Below are positions 8,209-18,080 of a stretch of 41,336 bases of DNA, in pieces (position 1 is the stretch's first letter; each line of letters starts with the position of its first letter). Source of the DNA: Cupriavidus sp. U2 (lineage in GTDB: Bacteria > Pseudomonadota > Gammaproteobacteria > Burkholderiales > Burkholderiaceae); assembly GCF_009663685.2 (NCBI RefSeq), contig NZ_RCOG02000029.1, forward strand, positions 780 through 42,115, given 5' to 3'. The translations under genes were made by a program, and so were the position numbers. A model generated the notes under the pieces. The model saw only the letters and a list, made by a program, of their open reading frames with translations. It ran no database searches and was not told the DNA's origin.

Positions 8209-9597
8209 ATGCCTTCGAACCTGGAAGACAAACCCGGCTGGATCGGCGCCTTCGCCGCTGCCGGCGGGCCGCGTTACGTCCAGATCGCCGGGTTCCTGGA
8301 GCGCGCAATGGCCGATGGCGTGCTGGCCCCCGGCGACCGCCTGCCGCCGCAGCGCGAACTGGCGGCGCTCCTTGGGGTGGATCTGACCACTGTGACCCGG
8401 GCACTGGCCGAGGCCCGACGGCGCGGGCTGGTGGAGCCGCGTGGATCGCTCGGCACTTTTATCGCCGCACCAGCATTTGAACTGGCCCAGGCCGTGGACC
8501 TGAGCATGAACGTGCCGCCGCCGCCGGAAGGCATCGATTTCGCCGACATGCTCCGACGCGGCCTGGCGCAGGTCACGCTGCGCGCCGATGCGAACCTGCT
8601 GATGACCTACCAGCTTGGCGGCGGCACGCTGCCCGACCGCGTGGCTGGCGCCCAGTGGCTGGCGCCGATGCTGGGCGATGTCCCGCCCGATCGCGTGATC
8701 GCCAGTCCGGGCGCGCAGTCGGCACTGGCGGCGCTGATGCTGTGCCGGACCACGCCGGGCGCGGCGATTGCCGCCGAGCCGCTGATCTATCCGGGTGTAC
8801 GCGGCGCGGCCGCCGAGCTGGGTCGCCACGTGGTGCCCATCGCCACCGACGACGACGGCATGCGCCCCGACGCGCTGGACGCCGCGTGCAGCACCGGCAA
8901 TGTCCAGTTGATCTACCTGAACCCGACGCTGCAGAACCCCACCACGCACACGATGCCCGCGGCACGCCGCCACGAAATTGCCCGCGTGGCCCGGCAGCAC
9001 GGCGTGCTGATCGTCGAGGACGACCCTTACTGGCTGCTCACGCCCGACGCCCCGCCGCCGCTGGCGGCCATCGCCCCGGCGCAGACGGTGTACATCGCCA
9101 CGCTGGCCAAATGCCTGAGCCCAGGCCTGCGCACCGCCTACGTAGTGGCACCCGACCGCGATCTGCAGGAGTCGATCCTGGCCGCGCTGCGCGCGATCAC
9201 GCTGATGGCATCCCCCATTGCCACGGCACTGGCCACGCAATGGATTCGCGACGGCTCGGCGGCCGACCTGCTGGCTGGCATCCGCACCGAAGCCGCCGCG
9301 CGGCAGCAGATCGCCCGGCAATGGCTGGCGGCCAGCGGCCCGTACGCGCCATCCGGCATCCACGTCTGGCACCCCTTGCCCAGCTACTGGTCATCGGCCG
9401 GCTTCAGCCGCGCGGCGCAGGACGAATCGCTGCGCGTCACCGCATCGGACGTGTTCTACGATGGCGCCACTCCGCCCAACGCCATCCGCATCTCGCTGGG
9501 CGGCGTGGCCGAACGCACGCAATTGTCGATGGCCCTCAAAAAGCTGTCCGGCCTGCTGGCGCGCAAGCCGCCCAATGCGTCGATGGCGGTGATTTGA
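8209..9597 (+). CDS. MocR-type regulator: GntR HTH fused to aminotransferase-like domain
   Basis: A 462-residue fusion. The N-terminal winged helix (about 22-85: PRYVQIAGFLERAM, GDRLPPQRELAALLGVDLTT) is followed by a fold-type I aminotransferase-like domain with PLP residues: N238 (YLNPTLQNPT), D271/D272 and Y274 (VEDDPYWL), and Schiff-base lysine K301 (TLAKCLSPGLR). Members sense PLP or amino-compound ligands and control nearby genes. ATG 8209 is preferred because the in-frame ATG 8176 abuts the operator repeat, but neither has a clear ribosome site. It ends 10 bp from the convergent OPT transporter gene. Confidence 0.88.
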   Translation: MPSNLEDKPGWIGAFAAAGGPRYVQIAGFLERAMADGVLAPGDRLPPQRELAALLGVDLTTVTRALAEARRRGLVEPRGSLGTFIAAPAFELAQAVDLSMNVPPPPEGIDFADMLRRGLAQVTLRADANLLMTYQLGGGTLPDRVAGAQWLAPMLGDVPPDRVIASPGAQSALAALMLCRTTPGAAIAAEPLIYPGVRGAAAELGRHVVPIATDDDGMRPDALDAACSTGNVQLIYLNPTLQNPTTHTMPAARRHEIARVARQHGVLIVEDDPYWLLTPDAPPPLAAIAPAQTVYIATLAKCLSPGLRTAYVVAPDRDLQESILAALRAITLMASPIATALATQWIRDGSAADLLAGIRTEAAARQQIARQWLAASGPYAPSGIHVWHPLPSYWSSAGFSRAAQDESLRVTASDVFYDGATPPNAIRISLGGVAERTQLSMALKKLSGLLARKPPNASMAVI

Positions 9598-9607
9598 GGC
9601 ACGCCAC

Positions 9608-11362
9608 CTACCCCACCACCCCCAGCAACCCCGCAACGCCGAACCCGAGCGCGGCCAGCGCGTCGCCGGCGATGAGGCCGCCGCCGATCAGCGACGTGGT
9701 GCTCATGTCGTCGGGCATGGCGGCATCCCGGGAGACCGGGCGCTCGCGGCTTGCCACCAGGCTGGAGACCATGCCGCCGGCGGCCATCCAGGCGGCGGCC
9801 GGCAGGTTAACGAAACCGCCGAACGACGATGCGTAGGGCGACGGCAGGATCACCGCATCGAGCACGAAATCGCACGTGCGGCCCGTGCGGCTCTGATCGG
9901 CAAAGCGCCGATAGCGCGCCGACGCGAAGATGGCCTTGCGCAGAAGCTCGGTGACCAGACCGATGCCCAGGCCGATCCATACGGCCAGCCGCTGGTAGGG
10001 CCGGTCGTCGGTCATGCTGCGCAGCGCGCCGACGATCTTGTAGGTCATTGCCGATGTCCACCGGGCGGGCTGCTGATCGGCCGGCAGCACGGTCTGGTCG
10101 AGCCGCAGTACCGGATAGGCGTCCATGAACAGCCGCGCCAGCAACACCGCCAGGATCGCCCCCGCCACGACGCCGGCCACCTGATAGCCGAACTGCACCA
10201 TGCGGTGGGTGCCCAGGCGCCAGCCCGTGGACCGGTCCTGCTGCATGTCGCAGGCTTGCGCCGTGGACACCAGCAGCACCGTGGCCGCGATCAGGCCGAT
10301 ATGCGGCTGGCGCAAGCCCGCGGCCGCCATCAGGATCACCGTCAGCACAAACGCCGACGAGATCGGATTCTGATCGACCATGCCGACCGAAATGCCGTTG
10401 ACCAGCGCGAAGATCAGCACCAGCAGCACGGCCATCAGCTGGTAGCCCACCGGCTGGCCGAACCACGCGGCGCCCGCCGCCACGACCGCCAGTCCCCACA
10501 CCACGACCCACGCCACGATCCAGCGTTGCGGCAGGGCCGCCGCATGGCCCGGGGCGTCCGGCGCCCTGCTCGCCGGCTGTCGGGTCCGCTGCCACGCCGT
10601 CCCCAGCAACCGCAGCACATCGACCGCCGCCGCGCCCATGATCATGCCCAGCGCAAACAGGAACGTGATCTTGCGATAAGGATCACCGGGCGCGAGCCAG
10701 CCGATCGACACGAAATACGGCGTCAGTGCCCACCCGGCCACGCCACCCGCCAGCGCGGCGATGCCGATGCGCGCGCCAACGATCATGCCCGCGCCGAACG
10801 TTGACGCGGACAGGTCGATCGCACCGAGCCATGCCATGCGCGCGGCGCCCACGCTGGCCAGCACCCCCAGCCCCATCCCGCCGGCCAGCCGCGCGATCGA
10901 CCGGCGCAGCAGCACAGGGTCGGTCAACGCGCGCAGGATATTGGCCACCGCCAGGCCCGACGGGAACGTGAGCTGCATCCGATCGACCAGCAACGGCGTG
11001 TACAGCATGCCCACACCCACGCCATACATGCCGATGCACAGCATGTAGCCGATCAGCTGCCACCACGGTGGCTGCGGCATCCCCATCCAGCCCATGGCCT
11101 GGATCACCACCACCATGCCGCCCATGCCGGCCACTGAAGCCGCCGCGGTCTGGATGTAGTTGGCACCGTGCCGGCCCGCCGCGCCGTACCCGGCGGTGAC
11201 CGCCGAACCGAGGATGCCCGCCAGCACCTGCCCGCCGACGAAGAAGCCGAGCGACAGGTTCATATAGGCCGCCGCGATGCCGCCCAGCGGCCCGAGCACG
11301 AGCATGCCGGCGGCGCCGAGCAGCGCGTGGTATGGCCAGGTGTTGGGAATGGGCAGTCGCAT
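9608..11362 (-). CDS. OPT-superfamily transporter
   Basis: A 584-residue very hydrophobic protein with about 14 predicted membrane segments. It opens PYHALLGAAGMLVLGPLGGIAAAYMNLSLGF, a pattern of OPT (oligopeptide/YSL-type) transporters, with GKxx-like charged loops absent and the conserved FPSGLAVANILRAL helix region present. OPT proteins move peptides or metal chelates with protons; the substrate here is not predictable. The start at 11362 is chosen because family similarity begins with LPIPNTWPY; longer frames run into the REP-like repeat. No transport partners are adjacent. Confidence 0.8.
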   Translation of the reverse strand: MRLPIPNTWPYHALLGAAGMLVLGPLGGIAAAYMNLSLGFFVGGQVLAGILGSAVTAGYGAAGRHGANYIQTAAASVAGMGGMVVVIQAMGWMGMPQPPWWQLIGYMLCIGMYGVGVGMLYTPLLVDRMQLTFPSGLAVANILRALTDPVLLRRSIARLAGGMGLGVLASVGAARMAWLGAIDLSASTFGAGMIVGARIGIAALAGGVAGWALTPYFVSIGWLAPGDPYRKITFLFALGMIMGAAAVDVLRLLGTAWQRTRQPASRAPDAPGHAAALPQRWIVAWVVVWGLAVVAAGAAWFGQPVGYQLMAVLLVLIFALVNGISVGMVDQNPISSAFVLTVILMAAAGLRQPHIGLIAATVLLVSTAQACDMQQDRSTGWRLGTHRMVQFGYQVAGVVAGAILAVLLARLFMDAYPVLRLDQTVLPADQQPARWTSAMTYKIVGALRSMTDDRPYQRLAVWIGLGIGLVTELLRKAIFASARYRRFADQSRTGRTCDFVLDAVILPSPYASSFGGFVNLPAAAWMAAGGMVSSLVASRERPVSRDAAMPDDMSTTSLIGGGLIAGDALAALGFGVAGLLGVVG

Positions 11363-11400
11363 GCGTGTTGAAGGTAGGCGTAGTGGTGTGGATGCGTTTG

Positions 11401-11630
11401 CCCTCTCCCCCGGCCCCTCTCCCGCGCAGCGGGAGAGGGGAGAACACCGCGGGCATAACGGTCTCCGACGGCATTGAGGGTGGAAAATTGGCGTGACGGG
11501 CGGTGGATGCGGCCGCCCTCTCCCCCGGCCCTCTCCCACTGGCGGGCGAGGGGAGAACATCAGGGGCATCACAGTCTCCAACGGTTTGCTCCCCTCTCCC
11601 GCCACGCGGGAGAGGGGTTGGGGGAGAGGG
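11401..11630. repeat. Cluster of three REP-like GC-rich palindromes
   Basis: Three related ~43-base units lie at 11401-11445, 11516-11558 and 11589-11630. Each has CCTCTCCC and GGGAGAGG arms around a short loop, plus a side CCCTCTCCCCC block. The third is identical over 42 bases to a copy at 20244-20285. Dispersed intergenic palindromes of this kind are often REP elements and can form terminators or stabilise mRNA ends. Confidence 0.8.
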
Positions 11631-11659
11631 TGGGCCGGTCAATCACCAACACGCTCAAA

Positions 11660-11676
11660 GCGTACCCATTTCTGCG
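11660..11676 (-). repeat. Distal iteron 1 (perfect)
   Basis: The leftward strand reads CGCAGAAATGGGTACGC, a perfect match to the consensus shared with the origin upstream of repA, although this site lies 23 kb from repA. It is intergenic, 30 bp beyond a REP-like palindrome and 43 bp from a second iteron. Confidence 0.85.
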
Positions 11677-11702
11677 TGATTGCCCCAGCGAAAAATCGTG
11701 GA

Positions 11703-11719
11703 GCGTACCCGTTTCTGCG
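11703..11719 (-). repeat. Distal iteron 2 (perfect)
   Basis: The leftward strand reads CGCAGAAACGGGTACGC, perfect consensus, in the same orientation as the copy 43 bp to its left. It lies in the gap upstream of the 2-hydroxyacid dehydrogenase gene. Confidence 0.85.
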
Positions 11720-11861
11720 TACGCCGCCACACGGTGGCCTGGCATCTGATAATCGCCCAGAACCGCCAGGCGGTCCCGAGCGGGCCACCCCATGCAGGCA
11801 TAGAATGTGGCGTCGGCCTGCCGACCTCCAACAACAACACCTCCTCGTCCCGCTGTCACGC

Positions 11862-12797
11862 ATGAAGCCCGCCCTGCTCGTCCTGGTCCAGCTCGAACCG
11901 GACCATCTCGCCCTTGTTTCCCAGCAATACGACGTTGTCTACGCACCCAGCGCGGCCCAGCGCGCCGAGGCCGTGGCCAGTGCCGGCGGCACGTTCCGCG
12001 CCGTGCTGAGCAACGGCACCACCGGCATCACGGCCGCCGAAATCGACGCGATGCCCAGGCTCGAACTGGTCTGCGCACTGGGCGCCGGCTACGAGAACAT
12101 CGATATCGCCGCCTGTCGCGCACGTGGCATTGCCGTGGGCAATGGCGCGGGCACCAACGACAGTTGCGTGGCCGATCACGCCATGGCCCTGCTGCTGGCC
12201 ACCGTGCGCCGCGTGCCGGCACTGGACCGCGCCACGCGCGACGGCGTCTGGCGCAACACGATTCCGCTGCCGCCGAACCTGTCGGGCAAGCGGCTGGGCA
12301 TCGTGGGCCTGGGCACCATCGGCCGCCGCATTGCGCAGCGTGGCCAGGGCTTCGACCTGGAAATCGGCTATCACAACCGCCGTCCGCGCGCCGACGCGCC
12401 GTTCCGGTACTTTGCCGATGTAATGGCGCTGGCCGAGTGGGCCGACTATCTGGTCATCGCCACACCCGGCGGCGCCGAGACGCGCCATCTGGTCGATACC
12501 CCGGTGCTGCGCGCGCTGGGTCCGTCGGGCTACCTGGTCAATATTGCCCGCGGCAGCGTGGTGAACACGGCGGCGCTGGCCGATGCGCTGCGCGCCGGCG
12601 AAGTCGGCGGCGCGGGCCTGGATGTCTATGAAAGCGAGCCGAAGCCGCCGGTCGAACTGTTCGATTGCCCGAACGTCGTGCTGACGCCGCACGTGGCCGG
12701 CTGGTCGCCCGAGGCAGTGCTGGCGTCGGTGACCCAGTTCATCGAGAACGCCCGCCGGCACTTTGCCGGCGAGCCGCTGGTGGCACCCGTGAACTAG
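11862..12797 (+). CDS. D-isomer-specific 2-hydroxyacid dehydrogenase
   Basis: A 311-residue NAD(P)H-dependent dehydrogenase reducing 2-oxoacids such as glyoxylate or hydroxypyruvate. The Rossmann motif is GLGTIG at 149-154. The catalytic triad is visible: R230 (NIARGS), E259 (YESEP) and H277 (TPHVAG). The N-terminal substrate domain contains CALGAGYENID. Length and order fit the glyoxylate/hydroxypyruvate reductase group; substrate choice is not certain. Its stop codon overlaps that of the convergent sensor kinase gene by 4 nt (shared CTAG). Confidence 0.92.
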   Translation: MKPALLVLVQLEPDHLALVSQQYDVVYAPSAAQRAEAVASAGGTFRAVLSNGTTGITAAEIDAMPRLELVCALGAGYENIDIAACRARGIAVGNGAGTNDSCVADHAMALLLATVRRVPALDRATRDGVWRNTIPLPPNLSGKRLGIVGLGTIGRRIAQRGQGFDLEIGYHNRRPRADAPFRYFADVMALAEWADYLVIATPGGAETRHLVDTPVLRALGPSGYLVNIARGSVVNTAALADALRAGEVGGAGLDVYESEPKPPVELFDCPNVVLTPHVAGWSPEAVLASVTQFIENARRHFAGEPLVAPVN

Positions 12798-14128
12798 CCC
12801 ACCGCCGGGAAGACCACGCGCACGCGCAAGCCCGGCGCCGCGTCTTCCAGCGCCACGCGCGCGCCATGGGATTGCGCCACCTCGTCAACGATGGCCAGTC
12901 CCAGCCCACTGCCGCCCGTCGGCGCATCGGGTACGCGATAGAAACGGTCGAACACGCGGGCGCGCTCGTCGGCCGCGATCCCCGGGCCGTTGTCGGTCAC
13001 CACCAGCTCTACGCCGTGCGCGGTGTGCGTGACGTCCACGTCGATGCGGCCGCCACGCGGGATGTAGTGCAGCGCGTTGTCCACCAGATTGGTCAGCAGG
13101 ATGCGCAGCGCATCGGCATCGCCCCGGATCATGACGGGCCCGCTGGCGCTGTTGTCCTCCAGCCCCAGGTCGATATCGCGGTCGATGGCCGCCTGCGACA
13201 TCTCGGCCACCACATCGCCCGCCAGCGCGCGCAGGTCCACGGGCTCATGCGGCGGCGGCGCGGCGCCCGGTTCCTGCCGGGCCAGCGTCAGCAACTGGGC
13301 CACCAGGTGCGTCAGCCGCTCCAGCCCCTGGCGCAACTGCCCCATCGCCGCCTGCCGGGCCTCGGCGCTGGGCGCGCGCTCCACCAGCTGGGCCTGAAGC
13401 TGCAGGGCAGTCAGCGGCGTGCGCAGCGCATGCGCGGCATCGGCCACAAACGCGCGCTGGGTGTCGATGGCGTGGGCCAGCCGCGCCAGCAGCTGGTTCA
13501 GCGCATCGGACAGCGGGGCGATTTCATCGGGCATGTCGCGCACGGCCAGCGGCGCCAGCGTATTGGCATCGCGCGCCCGCACTTCGGTGGCAATCTCGCG
13601 CAGCGGCCGCAGTCCGCGTCCCACGGCCATCCACACCAGCCACGCCAGCAGCGGCAACAGCAGCAGCAGCGGCGCCACGGTGCGCAGCGCCATATGCGCG
13701 GCCAGCGTGCGCCGTGCGCTGAGCGGCTGCGCGATCTGCACCACCGCCGGCCCCAGCTGCACGCTGTAGATCCGCCATTCGCCCGATTCCGTACGGGCAT
13801 CGGTAAAGCCCAGCTCCGCGCGCTGGGGCAACGCCGGGTGCGAATGCGACAGGTAGAGGCTGCGCCCGGAGCCATCCCAGATATGGATCACCACGTCCTC
13901 GTCGGCGTGCAGCAGGTCGGCCCCGGTGGCGCTATCGGGCGCGAACGGCGGCGCGACCGGCGCACTGAACTGGCTCGGCAGCGCGGCGGCCACCTGCTTC
14001 ATCTGGTAGTCGAACAGCGCATTGGCTTCCTGCCGGGCCTGGCCGTAGATCAGCCCCGTGGCCACGGCGATGCCGGCCGCCAGACCGGCCGCCAGCCACC
14101 ACAGCAGCGTACGTTGAATCGATCGCAT
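12794..14128 (-). CDS. Sensor histidine kinase (TctE/QseC/GtrS type)
   Basis: A 444-residue membrane kinase: a helix at about 9-28, a periplasmic sensing region to ~150, a second helix at 152-170, HAMP-like linker, dimerisation domain with H233 (FVADAAHALRTPLTAL), N box around N347-N351 (LTNLVDNALHY), and G boxes DNGPGIA (379-385) and GSGLGLA (406-412). All catalytic parts are intact. Its ATG overlaps the stop of the response regulator gene, so the pair is coupled. It lies downstream of zwf-pgl-glk, an order recalling the Pseudomonas edd-glk-gltR2-gtrS locus, where GtrS controls glucose uptake. That parallel is inference. Confidence 0.93.
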   Translation of the reverse strand: MRSIQRTLLWWLAAGLAAGIAVATGLIYGQARQEANALFDYQMKQVAAALPSQFSAPVAPPFAPDSATGADLLHADEDVVIHIWDGSGRSLYLSHSHPALPQRAELGFTDARTESGEWRIYSVQLGPAVVQIAQPLSARRTLAAHMALRTVAPLLLLLPLLAWLVWMAVGRGLRPLREIATEVRARDANTLAPLAVRDMPDEIAPLSDALNQLLARLAHAIDTQRAFVADAAHALRTPLTALQLQAQLVERAPSAEARQAAMGQLRQGLERLTHLVAQLLTLARQEPGAAPPPHEPVDLRALAGDVVAEMSQAAIDRDIDLGLEDNSASGPVMIRGDADALRILLTNLVDNALHYIPRGGRIDVDVTHTAHGVELVVTDNGPGIAADERARVFDRFYRVPDAPTGGSGLGLAIVDEVAQSHGARVALEDAAPGLRVRVVFPAVG

Positions 14129-14853
14129 CAGTCCGGCGTTCCTTCCCCGCGGGCGGCGCCTTCCTCCCGGCCGTCCAGTTGCGGCATCAGGTACCCGACG
14201 CCCCGGATGTTGCGGATCAATGCCGCGCCGAACTTGCGCCGCAGCGCGTGGATATAGACCTCCACCGTGTTGCTGCCCACCTCGTCGTCCCAGCCGTACA
14301 GCCGTTCCTGCAGTTGCGGCACCGACCAGACCTTTCCCGGCCTGGCCATCAGCGCCGACAGCAGCGCGTACTCGCGCGCCGACAGCCGCACCGGCGTGCC
14401 GGCCTGCGTGGCCTCGCGCGTGGCCGGGTTCAGCACGATGTCGCCATAGCGCAGCACCGGTTCGGCCCGCCCTTCGGCGCGGCGCGCCATCGCATGCATG
14501 CGCGCCACCAGTTCCTGCAGGTCGAACGGCTTGATCACGTAGTCGTCGGCCCCCGCGTTCAGGCCCGCCACGCGGTCGGCCACGGCGTCGCGCGCCGTGA
14601 CGATCAGCACCGGCGTGCGGACATTGCGCGCCCGCAGCGTCTTCAGGACGTCGAGCCCCGAACGGCGCGGCAGGCCCAGGTCCAGCAGCACCAGGTCGTA
14701 GCCGCCATCGGCGCGTGGGCCGTGCTGGTCGGACGCGGCGTCGAGCCCCGCGTCGCCATCGGTCACCCAGTCCACCGTGAAGCCCTCCTGGCGCAGCGCC
14801 ACCTTCACGCTTTCACCAATCATGGCGTCGTCTTCCACCAGCAATACACGCAT
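14128..14853 (-). CDS. OmpR-family response regulator, partner of adjacent kinase
   Basis: A 241-residue regulator with receiver domain (acidic E7-D9, phospho-acceptor D58 in LVLLDLGLP, K108 in VIKPFD) and a C-terminal winged helix (about 137-228: LRYGDIVLNPATREATQAG, then SNTVEVYIHALRRKF, IRNIRGVGYLM). It is of the QseB/TctD/GltR subgroup. It starts 12 bp after the glk stop on the same strand and overlaps the kinase gene by one base, so it is probably part of the zwf-pgl-glk transcript. It could tune glucose or organic-acid metabolism; the promoter it binds is not visible. Confidence 0.94.
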   Translation of the reverse strand: MRVLLVEDDAMIGESVKVALRQEGFTVDWVTDGDAGLDAASDQHGPRADGGYDLVLLDLGLPRRSGLDVLKTLRARNVRTPVLIVTARDAVADRVAGLNAGADDYVIKPFDLQELVARMHAMARRAEGRAEPVLRYGDIVLNPATREATQAGTPVRLSAREYALLSALMARPGKVWSVPQLQERLYGWDDEVGSNTVEVYIHALRRKFGAALIRNIRGVGYLMPQLDGREEGAARGEGTPD

Positions 14854-14865
14854 GTTCGTCGGGAT

Positions 14866-15855
14866 TCAGGATTGGGCGTGGCGCATATCGCCTTCGAGCC
14901 GGTCTGCCAGGGCACGGGCCAGCCCGGGCAGCGCCGGGAATTCGGCCGCGATCACGTAGACCGGGATATCGGCCAGGTACTGCCCCATGCGGCCCTTGTC
15001 GACAAACCGCGCGTTGAACGGCGACGCGTGGAAGGCATCGACGAAGCGCGGCACGATGCCGCCGCCGATATACACGCCGCCACGCGCCCCCAGCACCAGC
15101 GCGACGTCGCCGGCCACCGAGCCCAGCAGGCCGCAGAAGGCATCGAACGCGCGGCGGCATAGCGGGTCGTTCTGCTTCAGGGCGCCCTCCGTGACCTGCG
15201 CGGGCGTCAGCGGTTCGGCCAGAAGCGTACCCATTTCTGCGGACAAGGCCGCGTGGATGTGCGAGAGGCCCATGCCCGACAACAGCCGCTCGGCCGACAC
15301 CCGGCCAAGCTGGTCATGCGCCGCGCGCCAGGCGATCCATTCGTCATCGGTGGCGGGCATCACTTCGATATGGCCGCCCTCGCCGGCCAGCGCCACGGCA
15401 CCGCCGCCGGGTGCCGGCACCAGCCCGGACACCCCCAGGCCGGTACCCGGCCCGAGCAGCGCGCGCGGCGCAGTGGCCACGGCACTGCCCGGACGCACCT
15501 GCACCAGATCGGCCGCAGGCAGGTACGGCAGCGCCAGCGCCAGCGCGGTGAAGTCGTTGATGGCCACCAGCGTGTCCAGGCCCAGCGCCTGTCGCGTGGC
15601 CTCGATCGAGAACGCCCAGTTGTGATTGGTCAGCTTGACGTGGTCGCCGGTCACCGGGTTGGCCAGGCCGATGGCCGCGTGGCCGGGCCGCTCGCCGTGC
15701 GCCAGCGTCGACAGGTACAGGCGCATCGCCGCTTCCAGCGATGCGTGGTCGGCCACCTTGTAGGCCGTGACCTCGCCGATGCGCATCGGCGCGGATTCCA
15801 GGGCGAAGCGGACATTGGTGCCACCGACGTCGGCAAGCAGGCGCGGATAGGTCAT
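14866..15855 (-). CDS. glk: Glucokinase
   Basis: A 329-residue bacterial glucokinase (Glk family, not ROK) phosphorylating glucose with ATP in the cytoplasm. The phosphate-binding loop ADVGGTNVRF begins at residue 8, the catalytic aspartate is D101 (AINDFTAL), and the sugar-binding region includes GPGTGLGVS and GEGGHIEV. It lies 28 bp after pgl and 12 bp before the two-component genes. Codons 205-211 (S-A-E-M-G-T-L) are written by a perfect RepA-type iteron, described separately. ATG 15855 matches the family start; the longer frame to 15915 overlaps pgl. Confidence 0.95.
   Translation of the reverse strand: MTYPRLLADVGGTNVRFALESAPMRIGEVTAYKVADHASLEAAMRLYLSTLAHGERPGHAAIGLANPVTGDHVKLTNHNWAFSIEATRQALGLDTLVAINDFTALALALPYLPAADLVQVRPGSAVATAPRALLGPGTGLGVSGLVPAPGGGAVALAGEGGHIEVMPATDDEWIAWRAAHDQLGRVSAERLLSGMGLSHIHAALSAEMGTLLAEPLTPAQVTEGALKQNDPLCRRAFDAFCGLLGSVAGDVALVLGARGGVYIGGGIVPRFVDAFHASPFNARFVDKGRMGQYLADIPVYVIAAEFPALPGLARALADRLEGDMRHAQS
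15225..15241 (-). repeat. Distal iteron 3, inside glk codons
   Basis: CGCAGAAATGGGTACGC on the coding strand of glk, in phase as C|GCA|GAA|ATG|GGT|ACG|C, encoding A206-E-M-G-T210. It is the only perfect iteron of the window placed inside a protein-coding gene. Confidence 0.85.
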
Positions 15856-15883
15856 GGCAGAGACAGGGTTGCGGGATGGCGCG

Positions 15884-16573
<690 letters not shown>

Positions 16574-16625
16574 GGCGCGGGCTCCTTGTCGGTCAACGGG
16601 TGGAGGGGCTGGGGCCGGGCAGGCG

Positions 16626-18080
16626 TCAGACTTCCTCGTGCCAGAGCGCGCCGTCGCGCGACATCAGCGCGGTGGACGCCGCCGGGCCCCAGGTGCCGGC
16701 CGTGTACTGCTTGGGCGGCACGGTGCTGGCTTCCCAGGTATCGATGATCGGCTCGACCCAGCGCCACGCCTGCACCTGCTCGTCGCGCCGCACGAACAAA
16801 CCCAGCCGGCCGCGGATCACGTCCAGCAGCAGGCGCTCGTAGGCGCCGGCGCGACGCGCCTTGAACGAGTTGGCAAAGTCCAGATCGAGCGAGGTAGGCG
16901 TCAGTTCCAGCGTGTCGCCGGCCTGCTTGACCAGGAAATACAGGCGGATGCTTTCCTCGGGCTGCAGCCGGATCACCAGCCGGTTCTGCGGCGACAAACC
17001 CAGCGGCTTGGGGAAGATGGCGTGCGGCACGTCGCGGAAATGCACCACGATCTCGGCCACGCGCGACTGCATGCGCTTGCCCGTGCGCAGGTAGAACGGC
17101 ACCCCTTCCCAGCGCCAGTTGGCGATCTCGGCCTTGATGGCGACGAAGGTCTCCGTGCGGCTGTCGGGGGCAATGCCCTGCTCTTCCAGATAGCCCACCA
17201 CCGGCTTGCCGGCGATGGCGCCCGAGCGGTACTGGCCGCGCACGGTCTTCTCGGCCACGTCGGCCGGCTGGATCGGCTTGAGCGCCTTCAGGATCTTGAT
17301 CTTCTCGTCGCGGATGGCGTCCTCGCTGAGGCTGGCCGGCGGCTCCATCGCCACCATGCACAGCAGCTGCAGCAGGTGGTTCTGCACCATGTCGCGCAGC
17401 GCGCCGGTGCGGTCGTAGAAGTCGCCGCGCGTTTCCACGCCCAGTTCCTCGGCGATGGTGATCTGCACGTCCTGCACCCATTCGCGGCGCCACAGCGGCT
17501 CGAACAGCGCGTTGCCGAAACGGATGGCCATCAGGTTCTGGACCGATTCCTTGCCCAGGTAGTGATCGATCCGGTAGATCTGGTCCTCGGCAAAGTACTG
17601 CGCCACGGCCGCGTTGATGGCCTCGGACGACTCCAGGTCATGGCCGAGCGGCTTCTCCAGCACCACGCGCACGTTGGGCGTGTTCAGGCCGGTGCGGGCC
17701 AGTTGCTCGCAGATGGGGACGAAGATGTGCGGCGCCGTGGCCAGGTAGCAGACCACCACTTCGGGCTTGCGGGCCAGCACTTTCCCGGCCAGCGCGTCGA
17801 AGTGGGCCGGCTGGCGCGCGTCGGCCTGCACATAGCAGATGCGGTCCAGGAACGATGCCCAGGCTTCGGGCGGCGCGTGTTCCAGGCCGGGGCGCACGGT
17901 GTCTTCCAGCATGGCCTTGTACTGCTCGGTGGTCTGCGGATGGCTGCCGGTGGCCAGGATGCGCGCCGACGGATGCAGCACGCCACAGCGGTGGGCGTCA
18001 AAAAGGGACGGCAGCAGCTTGCGCCGCGCCAGGTCGCCGGTGCCTCCAAACAGCACCATGTCGAAATCGGGCATGCTCAC
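16626..18080 (-). CDS. zwf: Glucose-6-phosphate 1-dehydrogenase
   Basis: A 484-residue enzyme oxidising glucose 6-phosphate to the lactone with NADP+ or NAD+. The N-terminal nucleotide motif is FGGTGDLARRKL, and the active-site signature RIDHYLGKE with its catalytic histidine is present, followed by the family C-terminal domain to ALWHEEV. The GTG at 18080 is chosen because AAGGAG lies 6 nt upstream; ATG 18074, two codons inside, is an alternative. It is the first gene of zwf-pgl-glk and is divergent from edd, an arrangement in which one promoter region can control both arms. Confidence 0.95.
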   Translation of the reverse strand: MSMPDFDMVLFGGTGDLARRKLLPSLFDAHRCGVLHPSARILATGSHPQTTEQYKAMLEDTVRPGLEHAPPEAWASFLDRICYVQADARQPAHFDALAGKVLARKPEVVVCYLATAPHIFVPICEQLARTGLNTPNVRVVLEKPLGHDLESSEAINAAVAQYFAEDQIYRIDHYLGKESVQNLMAIRFGNALFEPLWRREWVQDVQITIAEELGVETRGDFYDRTGALRDMVQNHLLQLLCMVAMEPPASLSEDAIRDEKIKILKALKPIQPADVAEKTVRGQYRSGAIAGKPVVGYLEEQGIAPDSRTETFVAIKAEIANWRWEGVPFYLRTGKRMQSRVAEIVVHFRDVPHAIFPKPLGLSPQNRLVIRLQPEESIRLYFLVKQAGDTLELTPTSLDLDFANSFKARRAGAYERLLLDVIRGRLGLFVRRDEQVQAWRWVEPIIDTWEASTVPPKQYTAGTWGPAASTALMSRDGALWHEEV

